Assembly (NCBI GenBank): GCA_022616475.1
Contig: JAKEEP010000162.1
Span: forward strand, 1 to 59,488
DNA from: Phycisphaerales bacterium
Lineage (GTDB): Bacteria > Planctomycetota > Phycisphaerae > Phycisphaerales > SM1A02
DNA: 59,488 bases
Reading direction: 5' to 3'
This document shows positions 24,521 to 33,035 of this stretch, one piece after another. The translations under genes and the position numbers were made by a program. A model generated the notes under the pieces. It saw nothing but the letters and a program-made list of their open reading frames with translations, ran no database searches and had not been told where the DNA came from. The stretch's first letter is position 1. Each line of letters begins with the position of its first letter.

Positions 24521-27427
24521 CTAGGGGCAAGCACCCCAACCGCTGATGAGGGTCAATAGATCGTCAACGTTGACCAGATTGTCGTGGTTGATATCTGCAA
24601 GACAGTCCAAACATGCGCCCCATGCCGAGATGAGCGCCAGCAGATCCTCGACGTTCACGGCGTCGTTCACATTGCCCGCGGGGGCGATGTCGGCCGAACA
24701 CGCCGGGCGCACCTCGAACTGTCGCATCATCTCGTGATCCTCATGGTCGATGATGTGGCAGTGATACGGATACAAGCCCTCGTAGCCGTCAAAGCGAGTG
24801 ATCACCCGAGTTACGAATCCCGGCGGCGACTGCACCGTGTCCTTCCAGCCAATTTCGTTCGCGGCAGGCGGATACAGCGGACCGAAGGGGATTCCGGTCA
24901 CCGTGTCGAACTCCTGGCGATCGAGCACCTGCACCGACACCAGGTGCATGTGCATCGGGTGCGTCATCGATGAGCGGTTCTTCCATCCCCAGATCTCCGT
25001 TGCGCCCAGGCGCGGGAACTCGGTGATGTCATCCCACATGAGCCCATCAAGCGTCCACATGCCGTGCGGGTTGTCCTGGCACTGCGTGTCGGCGATCACC
25101 CGCAGTTCCTGGGTGCGCTCTTTCACCGACAACGCCGATGGAATCGGCTCTACAGGCGCCAGGTTCGCAGGAAGCCGGTCGGTGTCGCCCACCTGGTCCT
25201 GCACGATGAACTTCATCACGTTGGGTATCACGCCAACCCCCGGACTGCCCGGATACGGCGCGGGTGCATCGTTGGTCAGGATGATCTCAGTGCCCGCTGC
25301 ATAAGGCGCAAAATCCATCACCAGATCTAAGCGCTCACCGGGAGTGACCAGCACCTGGGTCATCGCCACCGGCGCAGGCAACAAGCCAGTGTCGCTGCCG
25401 ATCTGCCAAAACGTCGCGCCGTTGCTCAGCGAGAGGCGATACGCCCGCGAGGTACTGCCATCCACGATGCGGAAGCGGTATTTCCCCTGTTTGACGTTCA
25501 GGTACGGCCAGACCTTGCCGTTCACCAGAAGCACATCGCCGAAGACATGATCCATCATTATCTCCGGGTACTTCAGCGAGCCATCGGCGTTGAAACTGCG
25601 GTCCTGAATCGCCATCGCAATCTCGTACTCGCCGCGCGGGATGTTCAGTGCATCCTCCAGGTCATCGCGGATCAGGTAGAACCCCGCCAGACCCATTACC
25701 ACGTTCAATCGAGTGATGCCCAGCGCGTGATCGTGATACCAGATCGTCGCAGCGGGCTGGTTGTTGGGATACTCGTACACCGGCGAGGATTGGCCTGGCG
25801 GGAACGCCCACTCCGGGTAGCCATCGCTCTGCTGCGTGACCAGTCCACCATGCAAGTGCGTCACCGTCATCGGAACCAATCCCCAGATGTCCGGGCCGTG
25901 CATGCATGTGTGCACCGGCAGCACATGCTCGGTGCGAAGCTGCTGGGTCTCGAACACGCGGATGTCATTGGTCCAAGTCACCGTCACCGGCAACCCGTGA
26001 CGGGCCTCGATCGTTGGCCCCGGGTAGCTCCCGGCATATCCCCACACCCGCGTGGGCGGCAACTGGCTATGCAACTGCTGAAAGAGTTCAAGGATAGTGA
26101 TGTCGTAGTGGGCCTCACCGCCCGGGATGCCCGTGGTTGGCTGCGCCACCGCCGGCAGCGGCAGCGCATCGAGATACGGCGTCAGTTGAATGGGACACGA
26201 GACCATCGAGCACATCGTGTTCGCGCCCTGCCATATGCCGCCTTGAGCCGTGCATTGCGAACTGGTCCCCTCGACGCATGTGCCGTCGTTCAGGCAGCAC
26301 GCGCCCATGACGCCCACCGGCAGGTAAGTGATTTCCAGTTGCGGCCAATTGGCGCTGGTGCCCGACTGGCGGCTGTCGAATCGCTTGGTGTTGTTGGGGC
26401 TTGCTTCATCGCCGCGCACGATCCACCCGAAGTTCGAACCAGGGAGGTCCACCCATCCCTGCACATCGGCGACGAGGGCAGCGCTGGTCCATTCGTGGAA
26501 CACCAACGGCGCGCCCACCGCCTGCGTGGCGCTGGGCGTTGTGGCGAAGTCACCGCCAGGCGTGGTCCAGAGCACAGTGTTGTAGAAGCGGTGAAACCAA
26601 GTGGCGTCATTGGTCGCGGCCGCCGTGCCATCGCCTTCATTGCCCGAATCGTCCGAGGTGCCCTCGCCCCAGTCCGCGTTCAGGCGATGCGCGGTCACAT
26701 TAAATGCGACCCCGTTGTTCTGATTGCAGTACAGGCGCAGCAAGGCGCTCTGGATGGTCGCGCCGGCGGGAATCGCGCTCACATCGAAGTGCACGACTAT
26801 GCGCCTCCGTAGCCCGTTGCTCTGGTTGCCCGCGTACAACTGCTGCCCAGCGCCATTGGCCACGTCGCCTGCCCCACTTTCGTACAGGATGCCATCGGCG
26901 TCGGCAATGAGGGTGACCGTCACCGGCTGATTGGCGCAGGGGTTAGGCGTGCACGTCGAGTTGTCGCCCTGGTAGTCGCCACCTTGCTGGAGGCAGTTGG
27001 CTGGCGATGTCTCAACGCAGGTGCCGTTTGAGAGGCAGCATGCGCCGGTGCCGGGCGCGAGCACCGTGACCGTGCCCGCCATGCCGCCGGAGGTGCCGTC
27101 GCCATTGTCGAAGCCGTGGGGAATGCAGTAGTACCAAAACGTCCCCGTATTAGTGAAGGTATGCTGGAATGTCGGCGAGCCGGAGTCGATATCAGCATTC
27201 CACTGCTCGATGCTGCCGACCACCGATGTGGTCGTGTGGTTGCCCTCCTGCCAGATCCACTGGATCGTGTCGCCCACCGTGATGACCGGATCAACCACCG
27301 GCTGACCCTCGGGATTGATGCTGAACTCGAAGCTGTACACGTAGACGTCGATGACGGCGGCCTGCGCGCGGCTGTTCGGCACAACCGCGAAGACGGCCAA
27401 GACCAGGCAAAGTAGTGAGCGGCTCAC
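24521..27427 (-). CDS. Large secreted multicopper oxidase with cupredoxin, DNRLRE-like and dockerin-like modules
   Basis: The 968-residue protein has a signal peptide (MSRSLLCLVLAVFAVVPNSRA), an N-terminal plastocyanin-like domain ('WQEGNHTTTSV', 'FWYYCIPHG') and two Cys-rich linkers ('ACCLSNGTCVET...', 'ACCLNDGTCVEG...'). Between them is a DNRLRE-type beta domain ('ATIQSALLRLYCNQN'). A CotA/bilirubin-oxidase-type multicopper oxidase follows with copper motifs THLHGG, WYHDHALG, HPMHMHLVSVQ and YPYHCHIIDHEDHEMM. The C-terminus carries a dockerin-like 'VNVEDLLALISAWG...VNVDDLLTLISGWG' repeat. The start is GTG (27427) with AAAGGAGG close upstream, and a perfect regulon palindrome is 71 bp upstream. 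Substrate unknown; extracellular metal or phenol oxidation is plausible. Confidence 0.85.
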   Translation of the reverse strand: MSRSLLCLVLAVFAVVPNSRAQAAVIDVYVYSFEFSINPEGQPVVDPVITVGDTIQWIWQEGNHTTTSVVGSIEQWNADIDSGSPTFQHTFTNTGTFWYYCIPHGFDNGDGTSGGMAGTVTVLAPGTGACCLSNGTCVETSPANCLQQGGDYQGDNSTCTPNPCANQPVTVTLIADADGILYESGAGDVANGAGQQLYAGNQSNGLRRRIVVHFDVSAIPAGATIQSALLRLYCNQNNGVAFNVTAHRLNADWGEGTSDDSGNEGDGTAAATNDATWFHRFYNTVLWTTPGGDFATTPSATQAVGAPLVFHEWTSAALVADVQGWVDLPGSNFGWIVRGDEASPNNTKRFDSRQSGTSANWPQLEITYLPVGVMGACCLNDGTCVEGTSSQCTAQGGIWQGANTMCSMVSCPIQLTPYLDALPLPAVAQPTTGIPGGEAHYDITILELFQQLHSQLPPTRVWGYAGSYPGPTIEARHGLPVTVTWTNDIRVFETQQLRTEHVLPVHTCMHGPDIWGLVPMTVTHLHGGLVTQQSDGYPEWAFPPGQSSPVYEYPNNQPAATIWYHDHALGITRLNVVMGLAGFYLIRDDLEDALNIPRGEYEIAMAIQDRSFNADGSLKYPEIMMDHVFGDVLLVNGKVWPYLNVKQGKYRFRIVDGSTSRAYRLSLSNGATFWQIGSDTGLLPAPVAMTQVLVTPGERLDLVMDFAPYAAGTEIILTNDAPAPYPGSPGVGVIPNVMKFIVQDQVGDTDRLPANLAPVEPIPSALSVKERTQELRVIADTQCQDNPHGMWTLDGLMWDDITEFPRLGATEIWGWKNRSSMTHPMHMHLVSVQVLDRQEFDTVTGIPFGPLYPPAANEIGWKDTVQSPPGFVTRVITRFDGYEGLYPYHCHIIDHEDHEMMRQFEVRPACSADIAPAGNVNDAVNVEDLLALISAWGACLDCLADINHDNLVNVDDLLTLISGWGACP

Positions 27428-27498
27428 GGTTCCTCCTTTTTCAGCACTTCGTCAGATTCAACCTGTGCAGCAGGATGACAAGCTCAAGCTGCGGCGCG

Positions 27499-27518
27499 AA
27501 CAGGGAAACAACCCCGTT
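27499..27518 (-). promoter_or_regulatory. Regulon palindrome, perfect copy (upstream of multicopper oxidase)
   Basis: On the minus strand AACGGGGTTGTTTCCCTGTT fits the consensus at all defined positions. It lies 71 bp upstream of the multicopper-oxidase start. Confidence 0.7.
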
Positions 27519-27621
27519 CACGGAAGTTGATTCGTTCGCGTGCGATCCCCTCGCGACCCGCCGCGTCCATATTCGGTTGATCCTGGCCGGCGTAACGCAG
27601 CAACCCACCCACCCGAGGGCG

Positions 27622-28098
27622 TTACCGATGTCCTTTGTGCCCCACTTGGGAATGGCATCGCATGCAATTCGCGAGGTCGTCGTCAAGTCGGCTGTGCCCA
27701 ACGATCTCGCTCACGAACCTACTATGGCATCGCAGACAATTACCCTGGATGATCGGCGGCGTGCGCGGGTGCAACTGAATCGGCTCGTGGAAGTCCTGGA
27801 ACGTGAAGCCCCACGCGTGCCGGTAGCCGTTCTCCATCTTCGTCAGGTACTTGCCGACCAGGTCGTGCGGCACGTGGCAGTCGTTGCAGGTGGCGAAGGC
27901 GTGGTGGGCTGGAGTGCTGCCAAGATTCGTACTGCTCGCGCATGATGTGGCAGTTGACGCACGAGGTCGGGTCATTGGAGAGGTACGACCATCCGCTGGC
28001 GGCGTGGAACGTGAAGCCGCTGACGCCGGTGAAGATGCCGATGAGCAGAGGATGATCGCCGCGACGGTAATCCTGCGACGTCTTGGAGGCATCGCCAT
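27622..28098 (-). pseudogene. nrfH: NrfH-like tetrahaem cytochrome c, two frameshifts
   Basis: NrfH is the membrane-anchored small subunit that passes quinol electrons to nitrite reductase NrfA. Pieced together across frames, the region encodes 'LIGIFTGVSGFTFHAASGWS', 'NDPTSCVNCHIMREQYESWQ', 'HHAFATCNDCHVPHDLVGKY', 'MENGYRHAWGFTFQDFHEPI' and 'QGNCLRCH...NCMRCH', giving all four CxxCH haem motifs. One base is missing near 28043 (after 'AAIIL') and one extra C occurs in the CCC at about 27909, so the frame is restored after two indels. Either a decaying gene or sequencing error. It follows the CBS gene by 40 bp. Confidence 0.75.
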
Positions 28099-28137
28099 GA
28101 GGGTGCTGATCATCGCTGTCGATTGTACGGCTTGGCG

Positions 28138-28608
28138 CTACGCCGCGGCGGGGAACACGCGCAGGAGATCCATGCTGGTGATAATGCCCTGCAACCGGCC
28201 CACCTCGTCGATGACGATCAGGCGATGAACCTGATACTCAGCCATGCGTCGCGCGACAACGCTGAGAGGTTCATCAGGCTCGGCGGTCAGCGGCGTCTCG
28301 GTCATGAAATCGGCGACGATGCCAAGGTCGATCGCCTCCAGCCGCGCGCCGGTTCCACCATCGGCGAGGCTCGAAAGCAGATCGCTGGCGCCGAATCCCA
28401 AGCCGCCTCGAACACACCATTGCAGCAGGTCGGTCTTGGAAACTACGCCAATGACCTCGCCATCGTCATCCACAACCGGCACTCCGGAAATGCCGTGATC
28501 GATCAACGCGCGAGCGAGCTCGCGCGGCGAAGCCGAAGCCACAATGGAGATCGGCTTGGCGATCATGGCGTCCTTGACGAGCATTGACGACGAAGGCTTG
28601 GCGGTCAT
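28138..28608 (-). CDS. CBS-domain pair protein
   Basis: The 156-residue protein is two tandem CBS domains: 'VKDAMIAKPISIVASASPRE ... GISGVPVVDDDGEVIGVVSK' and 'VADFMTETPLTAEPDEPLSV ... VHRLIVIDEVGRLQGIITSM'. Such stand-alone pairs bind adenine nucleotides and often act as energy or stress sensors. ATG at 28608. A perfect regulon palindrome lies 81 bp upstream, and nrfH follows closely on the same strand, so the two may be cotranscribed. CBS plus universal stress proteins is typical of hypoxia or dormancy clusters. Confidence 0.9.
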   Translation of the reverse strand: MTAKPSSSMLVKDAMIAKPISIVASASPRELARALIDHGISGVPVVDDDGEVIGVVSKTDLLQWCVRGGLGFGASDLLSSLADGGTGARLEAIDLGIVADFMTETPLTAEPDEPLSVVARRMAEYQVHRLIVIDEVGRLQGIITSMDLLRVFPAAA

Positions 28609-28689
28609 GACGAACCCTCGCTCGGCTGCCGTACTGATCTGCGGCGTTTGTGCCTCCGTTGTAATGGTGGTCGTTCAGGCTCGGCAAGC

Positions 28690-28709
28690 CACGGGGAAAC
28701 CGCCCCGTT
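28690..28709 (-). promoter_or_regulatory. Regulon palindrome, perfect copy (upstream of CBS gene)
   Basis: On the minus strand AACGGGGCGGTTTCCCCGTG fits the consensus at all defined positions, 81 bp upstream of the CBS gene. The divergent transporter gene starts 177 bp on the other side. Confidence 0.7.
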
Positions 28710-28716
28710 TGCAGCC

Positions 28717-28736
28717 GAGGCGACCTGTGTCGCCTC
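28717..28736. other. Perfect 8-bp inverted repeat
   Basis: GAGGCGAC-CTGT-GTCGCCTC lies next to the palindrome in the intergenic region between divergent genes. No T-tract follows; possibly a second protein-binding or RNA structure. Confidence 0.35.
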
Positions 28737-28886
28737 AAACTAGGAGGACGAGTTCTGGACGATTCTTCGGGGCCGCTACGATCGCGCTCCTGCTCGTGTC
28801 GAACTGCAGGTGTGCAAGGTGACATGCATCGGATCGTGAGTGCCATTTGAGCCCAATCTATTGCTGGCTACCGGAGATCTCCGTCC

Positions 28887-29657
28887 ATGGAAAGCAACAG
28901 CTTCGAGAACCCCGACGACGCCATCCGCCGCGAGCACACGGTCGAAGCGATCCGCGAAAGACTCTCGCGCGGTCCCCAGCACAGCTATCTGCGTGATTTC
29001 ATCTACGGTGCGATCGACGGAACGGTGACGACGTTTGCCGTGGTCTGCGGATCGGCGGGGGCGGGGCTTCCGGGCGCCGTTGTGATCATCCTTGGCGTCG
29101 CCAACCTCGTCGCAGACGGCTTCAGCATGGCCGCCAGCAACTTTCTGGCGATTCGCGCTGAGCGTCAGCAGCGGCACCTGACCCGCCGAACCGAGCTTGA
29201 GCACATCCACCGCTATCCCGAGGGCGAGCGCGAGGAGATTCGCCAGATCTTCGCGAAGAAAGGATTCCAGGGGCCGGAACTCGACAATGCCGTGAACGTA
29301 ATCACGGCCAGCGTCGATCGTTGGGCCGACACAATGATGCATGAAGAACACGGCGTTTCGGGACCTGGACCGTCGCCATGGCGGGCAGCGCTCGCGACGT
29401 TCGTTGCGTTCGTTGCGGTCGGATTTGTCCCGCTCGTGCCGTTCGCGCTTCAAGCGGCTGCCGGTCTGGGTCCACGCACGTTTCTCTGGAGCGCGCTTCT
29501 GACCGGAGCGGCGTTCTTCGGGACCGGCGTCATGAAGGCGCGATTTGTTCAGCAACGCGTGCTGAATTCAGGAATCGAAACGTTGATCGTCGGAGGCAGC
29601 GCTGCCATGCTCGCATACCTCATTGGTGTCTTGCTCAAAGCGGTGACTGGGACCTGA
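28887..29657 (+). CDS. Ccc1/VIT1-family membrane transporter
   Basis: The 256-residue protein has the VIT1/Ccc1 pattern: '[20 protein letters not shown]' with '[20 protein letters not shown]' in the first two helices, a charged cytoplasmic metal-binding segment ('[16 protein letters not shown]', 'MMHEEHGVS'), then three more helices. The family moves Fe2+/Mn2+ out of the cytoplasm. It is divergent from the CBS gene. In stress clusters such transporters probably detoxify ferrous iron. Confidence 0.85.
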   Translation: MESNSFENPDDAIRREHTVEAIRERLSRGPQHSYLRDFIYGAIDGTVTTFAVVCGSAGAGLPGAVVIILGVANLVADGFSMAASNFLAIRAERQQRHLTRRTELEHIHRYPEGEREEIRQIFAKKGFQGPELDNAVNVITASVDRWADTMMHEEHGVSGPGPSPWRAALATFVAFVAVGFVPLVPFALQAAAGLGPRTFLWSALLTGAAFFGTGVMKARFVQQRVLNSGIETLIVGGSAAMLAYLIGVLLKAVTGT

Positions 29658-29710
29658 CGAGCGGTATTCCGTCCAGAGTCCCTTCACGAGCGCTGTCAGA
29701 GGGGCCATAT

Positions 29711-30373
29711 TCAGGCTTCCACCAGACCCTCGCGGATGGCGAAGCGGACAAGCTCGCCCCGGTCATGGATGTCGAGTTTCTTCATGATCAACTCGCGGTG
29801 GCCGTCGATGGTCTTGGGGCTTCGGCTGAGCTGCTTGGCGATGTCGATGCGCGACATGCCTCGTCCGATCAGTCGCAGAACTTCCTGCTCCCGAGCCGTG
29901 AGCAGTTCTAGCCTGGACTTTGGGGCCTTATCTTGGCCGGGTTTGCGGCCTCGTGCGGGCTGAACGCGCTCCTGGACCTTGGGCCCAAGCGCGAACTCGC
30001 CGCCGACCACCTTGCGAATACCCTCGACGATCGCGTTCATCTCATCGCTCTTGCAGAAATAGCCCCAGGCGCCGGCCTTGTACGCCGCTTCGATGTAATG
30101 GTCGCGAATATAGGCGCTGAGCATGATCACGCGAACGTCTTCGTTCTGGCGGCGAAGCTCGGAAATCGCGTCGAATGGATCAGGCCCGGGCATCTCGATG
30201 TCCAAGAGCACGATCTGGGCTCTTGTGCGCTTCACTTCCTCAACCAGGGTCGCGGCGGTGGCAAGCCGGCCCACAAGCTCGAAGTCGCGCTCCAGCGCGA
30301 ACCTTGCATTCAGCCCTTCCACAAGGAAGGCGTGGTCATCGACGCAAAGGATTCGAATGGTTCGATTGGTCAT
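29711..30373 (-). CDS. FixJ/NarL-family response regulator
   Basis: The 220-residue protein has a receiver ('IRILCVDDHAFLVEGL', phospho-Asp in 'IVLLDIEMPGPDPFDAI') and a C-terminal LuxR-type HTH ('LTAREQEVLRLIGRGMSRID', 'IAKQLSRSPKTIDGHRELI'). A basic linker ('PARGRKPGQDKAPKS') joins them. Its ATG overlaps the kinase stop by 4 bp (ATGA), so the pair is coupled. It is the obvious candidate to bind the palindromic motif found upstream of the surrounding genes. Confidence 0.93.
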   Translation of the reverse strand: MTNRTIRILCVDDHAFLVEGLNARFALERDFELVGRLATAATLVEEVKRTRAQIVLLDIEMPGPDPFDAISELRRQNEDVRVIMLSAYIRDHYIEAAYKAGAWGYFCKSDEMNAIVEGIRKVVGGEFALGPKVQERVQPARGRKPGQDKAPKSRLELLTAREQEVLRLIGRGMSRIDIAKQLSRSPKTIDGHRELIMKKLDIHDRGELVRFAIREGLVEA

Positions 30374-31935
30374 TGTGATGCACTAACAACCTTTGCCAGA
30401 GCTTCTCCCAATGTCGTTCTGATCATGTCGAAGTTGGTGGGGTCGTCAATGACCAACGCGCCCAAAGCCAACCAATCATCCGCAGCGGGGCCGAAAACAA
30501 CGATTCGGCGCTTGTGGTCGGCCCGCAGGTACCGCTTGGCTGCGGCGATTGTCACGACATCCGGGTCGATGACCCACAGACGGCTCGACCCAGGGTCTTG
30601 GCCATCTGCAATTCTCGCGGTGAATTGGCCGGCCGTGATGATCGCCGCGACGAAGCTTGCGCTGCGTCGATCTCCAAGCGACACAACGGCTGTGCGATCC
30701 GGTGTGGCTTGGGCAATCGCATCGGCCCGACGAGTCGCGATCGGGACGTTCATGATGACCGTCGTCCCTTTGCCCAATTCTGATTCGATCTCGACCGATC
30801 CGCCGGCCGATTGAGCGACGCCTTGCACCAGCGACAATCCCAAGCCAGTTCCCAAGCCGCGCTTCTTGGTGGTGAAGAACGGATCAAGAGCATGCTTCTT
30901 CACTTCCGGAGCCATGCCTTCACCGGTGTCAGAGACTCCCACCTGCACGATGCCTCGGCGCTTCGTCGCACGAGCCCAAATGCGGATTTGTCCATCGCCG
31001 CGAATTGCCTCGCCGGCATTCACCACGAGATTGAGCATGGCCTGGGTAAGGCGATGCGGCGCTACCGCTAACTCGGGAAGCTCTGAGGCGAACTCGATCT
31101 CCACAGTCACGCGCTTGGGAGCAGCCTTCGCCAGCAGCGGTCCGACTTGCTTCCACCATTCCATGAGGTTGGTAACGCCCATGGATGCCTCAGCATCGTC
31201 GGGATCAAGCGCGAGCAGGTGCAGTCCATCGGAGAGCTGCTGCAGGTATGCGATGGAGCGACGCACGGCTAAGAATTGCTCCTTGGCCTTCGGTGGCAGC
31301 TCCGCGGCGTCAAGCGCATCAAGTCGAGCCCTGATCGGCAAGAGCACGTTGTTCATGTCGTGACCAAGACCGGCCGCGAGAGTTCCAATCGAAGCGAGGC
31401 GATCGGCCTGCCGGAGTTGCTCGTTGGTTGCCTGAAGTTGAGCGGTGCGCTCGTTCACCATGTCCTGAAGATGGGCACGGTGTCGCGCCAGCTCATCTTC
31501 GACTCGTTTTCGCTCGGTGATGTCATGGATGATCCCCATGAACCACGGTTCCGGCGCTCCGGGAACATCTACTCTGGAAACCGACAATTCCATGGGAAAG
31601 CGCGTTCCATCTTTCCGAACGGCGAAGAATTCCCGGGTGCGTCCAAGGATGTTGGTTTGATGCGTCTTGCGGTAGCTAGCCAGGTAGCCGTCGTGGGCCG
31701 AGTGGTGCGGTTCGGGCATGAGCACGCGGACGTTTTGCCCAACAACCTCTTCAGGCTTCCAGCCGAAAACGCGTTCAATCGAGTCGCTGGCCGACTGAAT
31801 AATTCCATTGGCATCGATGGTGACGATGGGGTCGAGCGCAGCCGCCAGCACGGCGCGATACTGCGCGATCGCCTGCTCGAGCGTTTCGTTGGATGAACTG
31901 CGTTGTTGTGTCCTGGTTGGCACTGGTGCTTTCAA
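30370..31935 (-). CDS. Sensor histidine kinase with FixL-like (probably haem) PAS domain
   Basis: About 521 residues from a TTG at 31935 (weak ribosome site; start uncertain). The PAS domain (about 25-140) contains 'MPEPHHSAHDGYLASYRKT', matching the FixL helix whose His binds haem (here H81), followed by 'ILGRTREFFAVRKDGTRFPM', where FixL has its Arg oxygen-sensing loop. A coiled coil, the HisKA phosphoacceptor 'GLGHDMNNVLLPIRA' (H192), and a HATPase ('LNLVVNAGEA', 'VSDTGEGMAPE', 'GLGTGLGLSL') follow. The C-terminus ends in a degenerate receiver-like domain. No transmembrane helices. A palindromic motif copy lies 64 bp upstream. Confidence 0.88.
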   Translation of the reverse strand: MKAPVPTRTQQRSSSNETLEQAIAQYRAVLAAALDPIVTIDANGIIQSASDSIERVFGWKPEEVVGQNVRVLMPEPHHSAHDGYLASYRKTHQTNILGRTREFFAVRKDGTRFPMELSVSRVDVPGAPEPWFMGIIHDITERKRVEDELARHRAHLQDMVNERTAQLQATNEQLRQADRLASIGTLAAGLGHDMNNVLLPIRARLDALDAAELPPKAKEQFLAVRRSIAYLQQLSDGLHLLALDPDDAEASMGVTNLMEWWKQVGPLLAKAAPKRVTVEIEFASELPELAVAPHRLTQAMLNLVVNAGEAIRGDGQIRIWARATKRRGIVQVGVSDTGEGMAPEVKKHALDPFFTTKKRGLGTGLGLSLVQGVAQSAGGSVEIESELGKGTTVIMNVPIATRRADAIAQATPDRTAVVSLGDRRSASFVAAIITAGQFTARIADGQDPGSSRLWVIDPDVVTIAAAKRYLRADHKRRIVVFGPAADDWLALGALVIDDPTNFDMIRTTLGEALAKVVSASQ

Positions 31936-31999
31936 GAGGCGGGGCCACTGACCGCATTCTAAGCAGATGAACTCAGTCGCTTGCCGAGCACCCGACCCA

Positions 32000-32019
32000 A
32001 ACGGGGTGAATTCCCCGTG
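32000..32019 (+). promoter_or_regulatory. Regulon palindrome in the divergent kinase/USP spacer
   Basis: AACGGGGTGAATTCCCCGTG has one mismatch (A for T at position 11) and is close to perfectly symmetric. It is 64 bp from the kinase start (minus) and 86 bp from the universal stress protein start (plus), so it could control both. Confidence 0.7.
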
Positions 32020-32105
32020 GTGCGAAGGGTCCGGTCATCCAAAATAGAGTACGTGTCGTCACCTCGTGATACCACCCGGCAACTCCAACAAATGCAACCC
32101 ACGTC

Positions 32106-33026
32106 ATGACAACTCTCTCCACCGCAACAAGAAATCCTCAAATCACACTCCAAGCTTTCGAAACCATCTTGGTGGCCACAGACTTCTCGGGCAATGCACG
32201 TCAAGCCTTGAATTGGGCAGTTGAGTTGGCAAGAACTCACGGCGCCAAGATCACGCTCGTTCATGCGATCGATCCGAGTCGCTCGGGCGAGCGCGAACAG
32301 CCGACGGGCGAGCAGATTCAAAAGAATTTGGCAAGCACTGCGAAGATCGTGCGCGGCTGGCAAGTGAATGCAGTCGTTGAGCACGAGATTGGCAAGCCCT
32401 GGAAGGTCATTGCCGATGCGGCCGCCAAGTTCGAAGCGGATCTCATTGTGATGGGCAAGCGCGGCGACAACACGATGCGAAGGAAGCTTCTGGGCGGCAC
32501 CGCCGACCGCGTCATTCGCACCGCGACGGTCCCGGTTCTGGTTGTTCATCCGGATGATGATCGAATTGGTCGCGGCTTCCGAAGAATATTGGCCGCAATT
32601 GACTTTTCCGAGGAGTCGCTACAGGCGCTGGAAGCGGCGCTGCGCATGGTCGCTAGCAAGAAGGACTCGACGGAGGTCGTGTTGCTTACTGTGTGCGAGC
32701 TCGGCCTGCCATACCCCGGCTTCGAGTTCGCGGCGACTCACCCCAATTACTGGGACAACATGGAGCGCGATGCGCGCCGCGACCTGGAAAAGCTCGCTGA
32801 TCCGATTCGTCGAAACGGGTTCAATGTTGAAACCAGGACAACGCGGGGCTTCGCCGGATCAGCAATCCTCGAGCAAGCCGCAATTCTCGAAGCCGATCTG
32901 ATCGCAGTTGGAACCCAGGGCCGCGGCGGCCTGAATCGCTTTCTCATGGGCAGCGTCGCCGAGCACGTGCTCGAGGAAGCGCGGTGTCCGGTGTTGACTG
33001 TTCGCAATGCAAACGCAGGAAGTTGA
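32106..33026 (+). CDS. Universal stress protein (tandem Usp domains)
   Basis: The 306-residue protein has two Usp domains: first 'ILVATDFSGNARQALNWAVE' with ATP loop 'GKRGDNTMRRKLLGGTADRV', second 'ILAAIDFSEESLQALEAALR' with 'GTQGRGGLNRFLMGSVAEHV'. Both keep the G-x2-G-x9-G-S/T ATP-binding pattern. Cytoplasmic. It shares the upstream palindrome with the kinase gene and is closely followed by the alcohol dehydrogenase gene (9 bp). Confidence 0.93.
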   Translation: MTTLSTATRNPQITLQAFETILVATDFSGNARQALNWAVELARTHGAKITLVHAIDPSRSGEREQPTGEQIQKNLASTAKIVRGWQVNAVVEHEIGKPWKVIADAAAKFEADLIVMGKRGDNTMRRKLLGGTADRVIRTATVPVLVVHPDDDRIGRGFRRILAAIDFSEESLQALEAALRMVASKKDSTEVVLLTVCELGLPYPGFEFAATHPNYWDNMERDARRDLEKLADPIRRNGFNVETRTTRGFAGSAILEQAAILEADLIAVGTQGRGGLNRFLMGSVAEHVLEEARCPVLTVRNANAGS

Positions 33027-33035
33027 GACAGTGTC

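Noticed and set aside
25547-26812. A 421-codon plus-strand frame opposite the multicopper oxidase gene
   Set aside because: Shadow of the minus-strand oxidase; lacks any domain, and the oxidase carries clear copper motifs.
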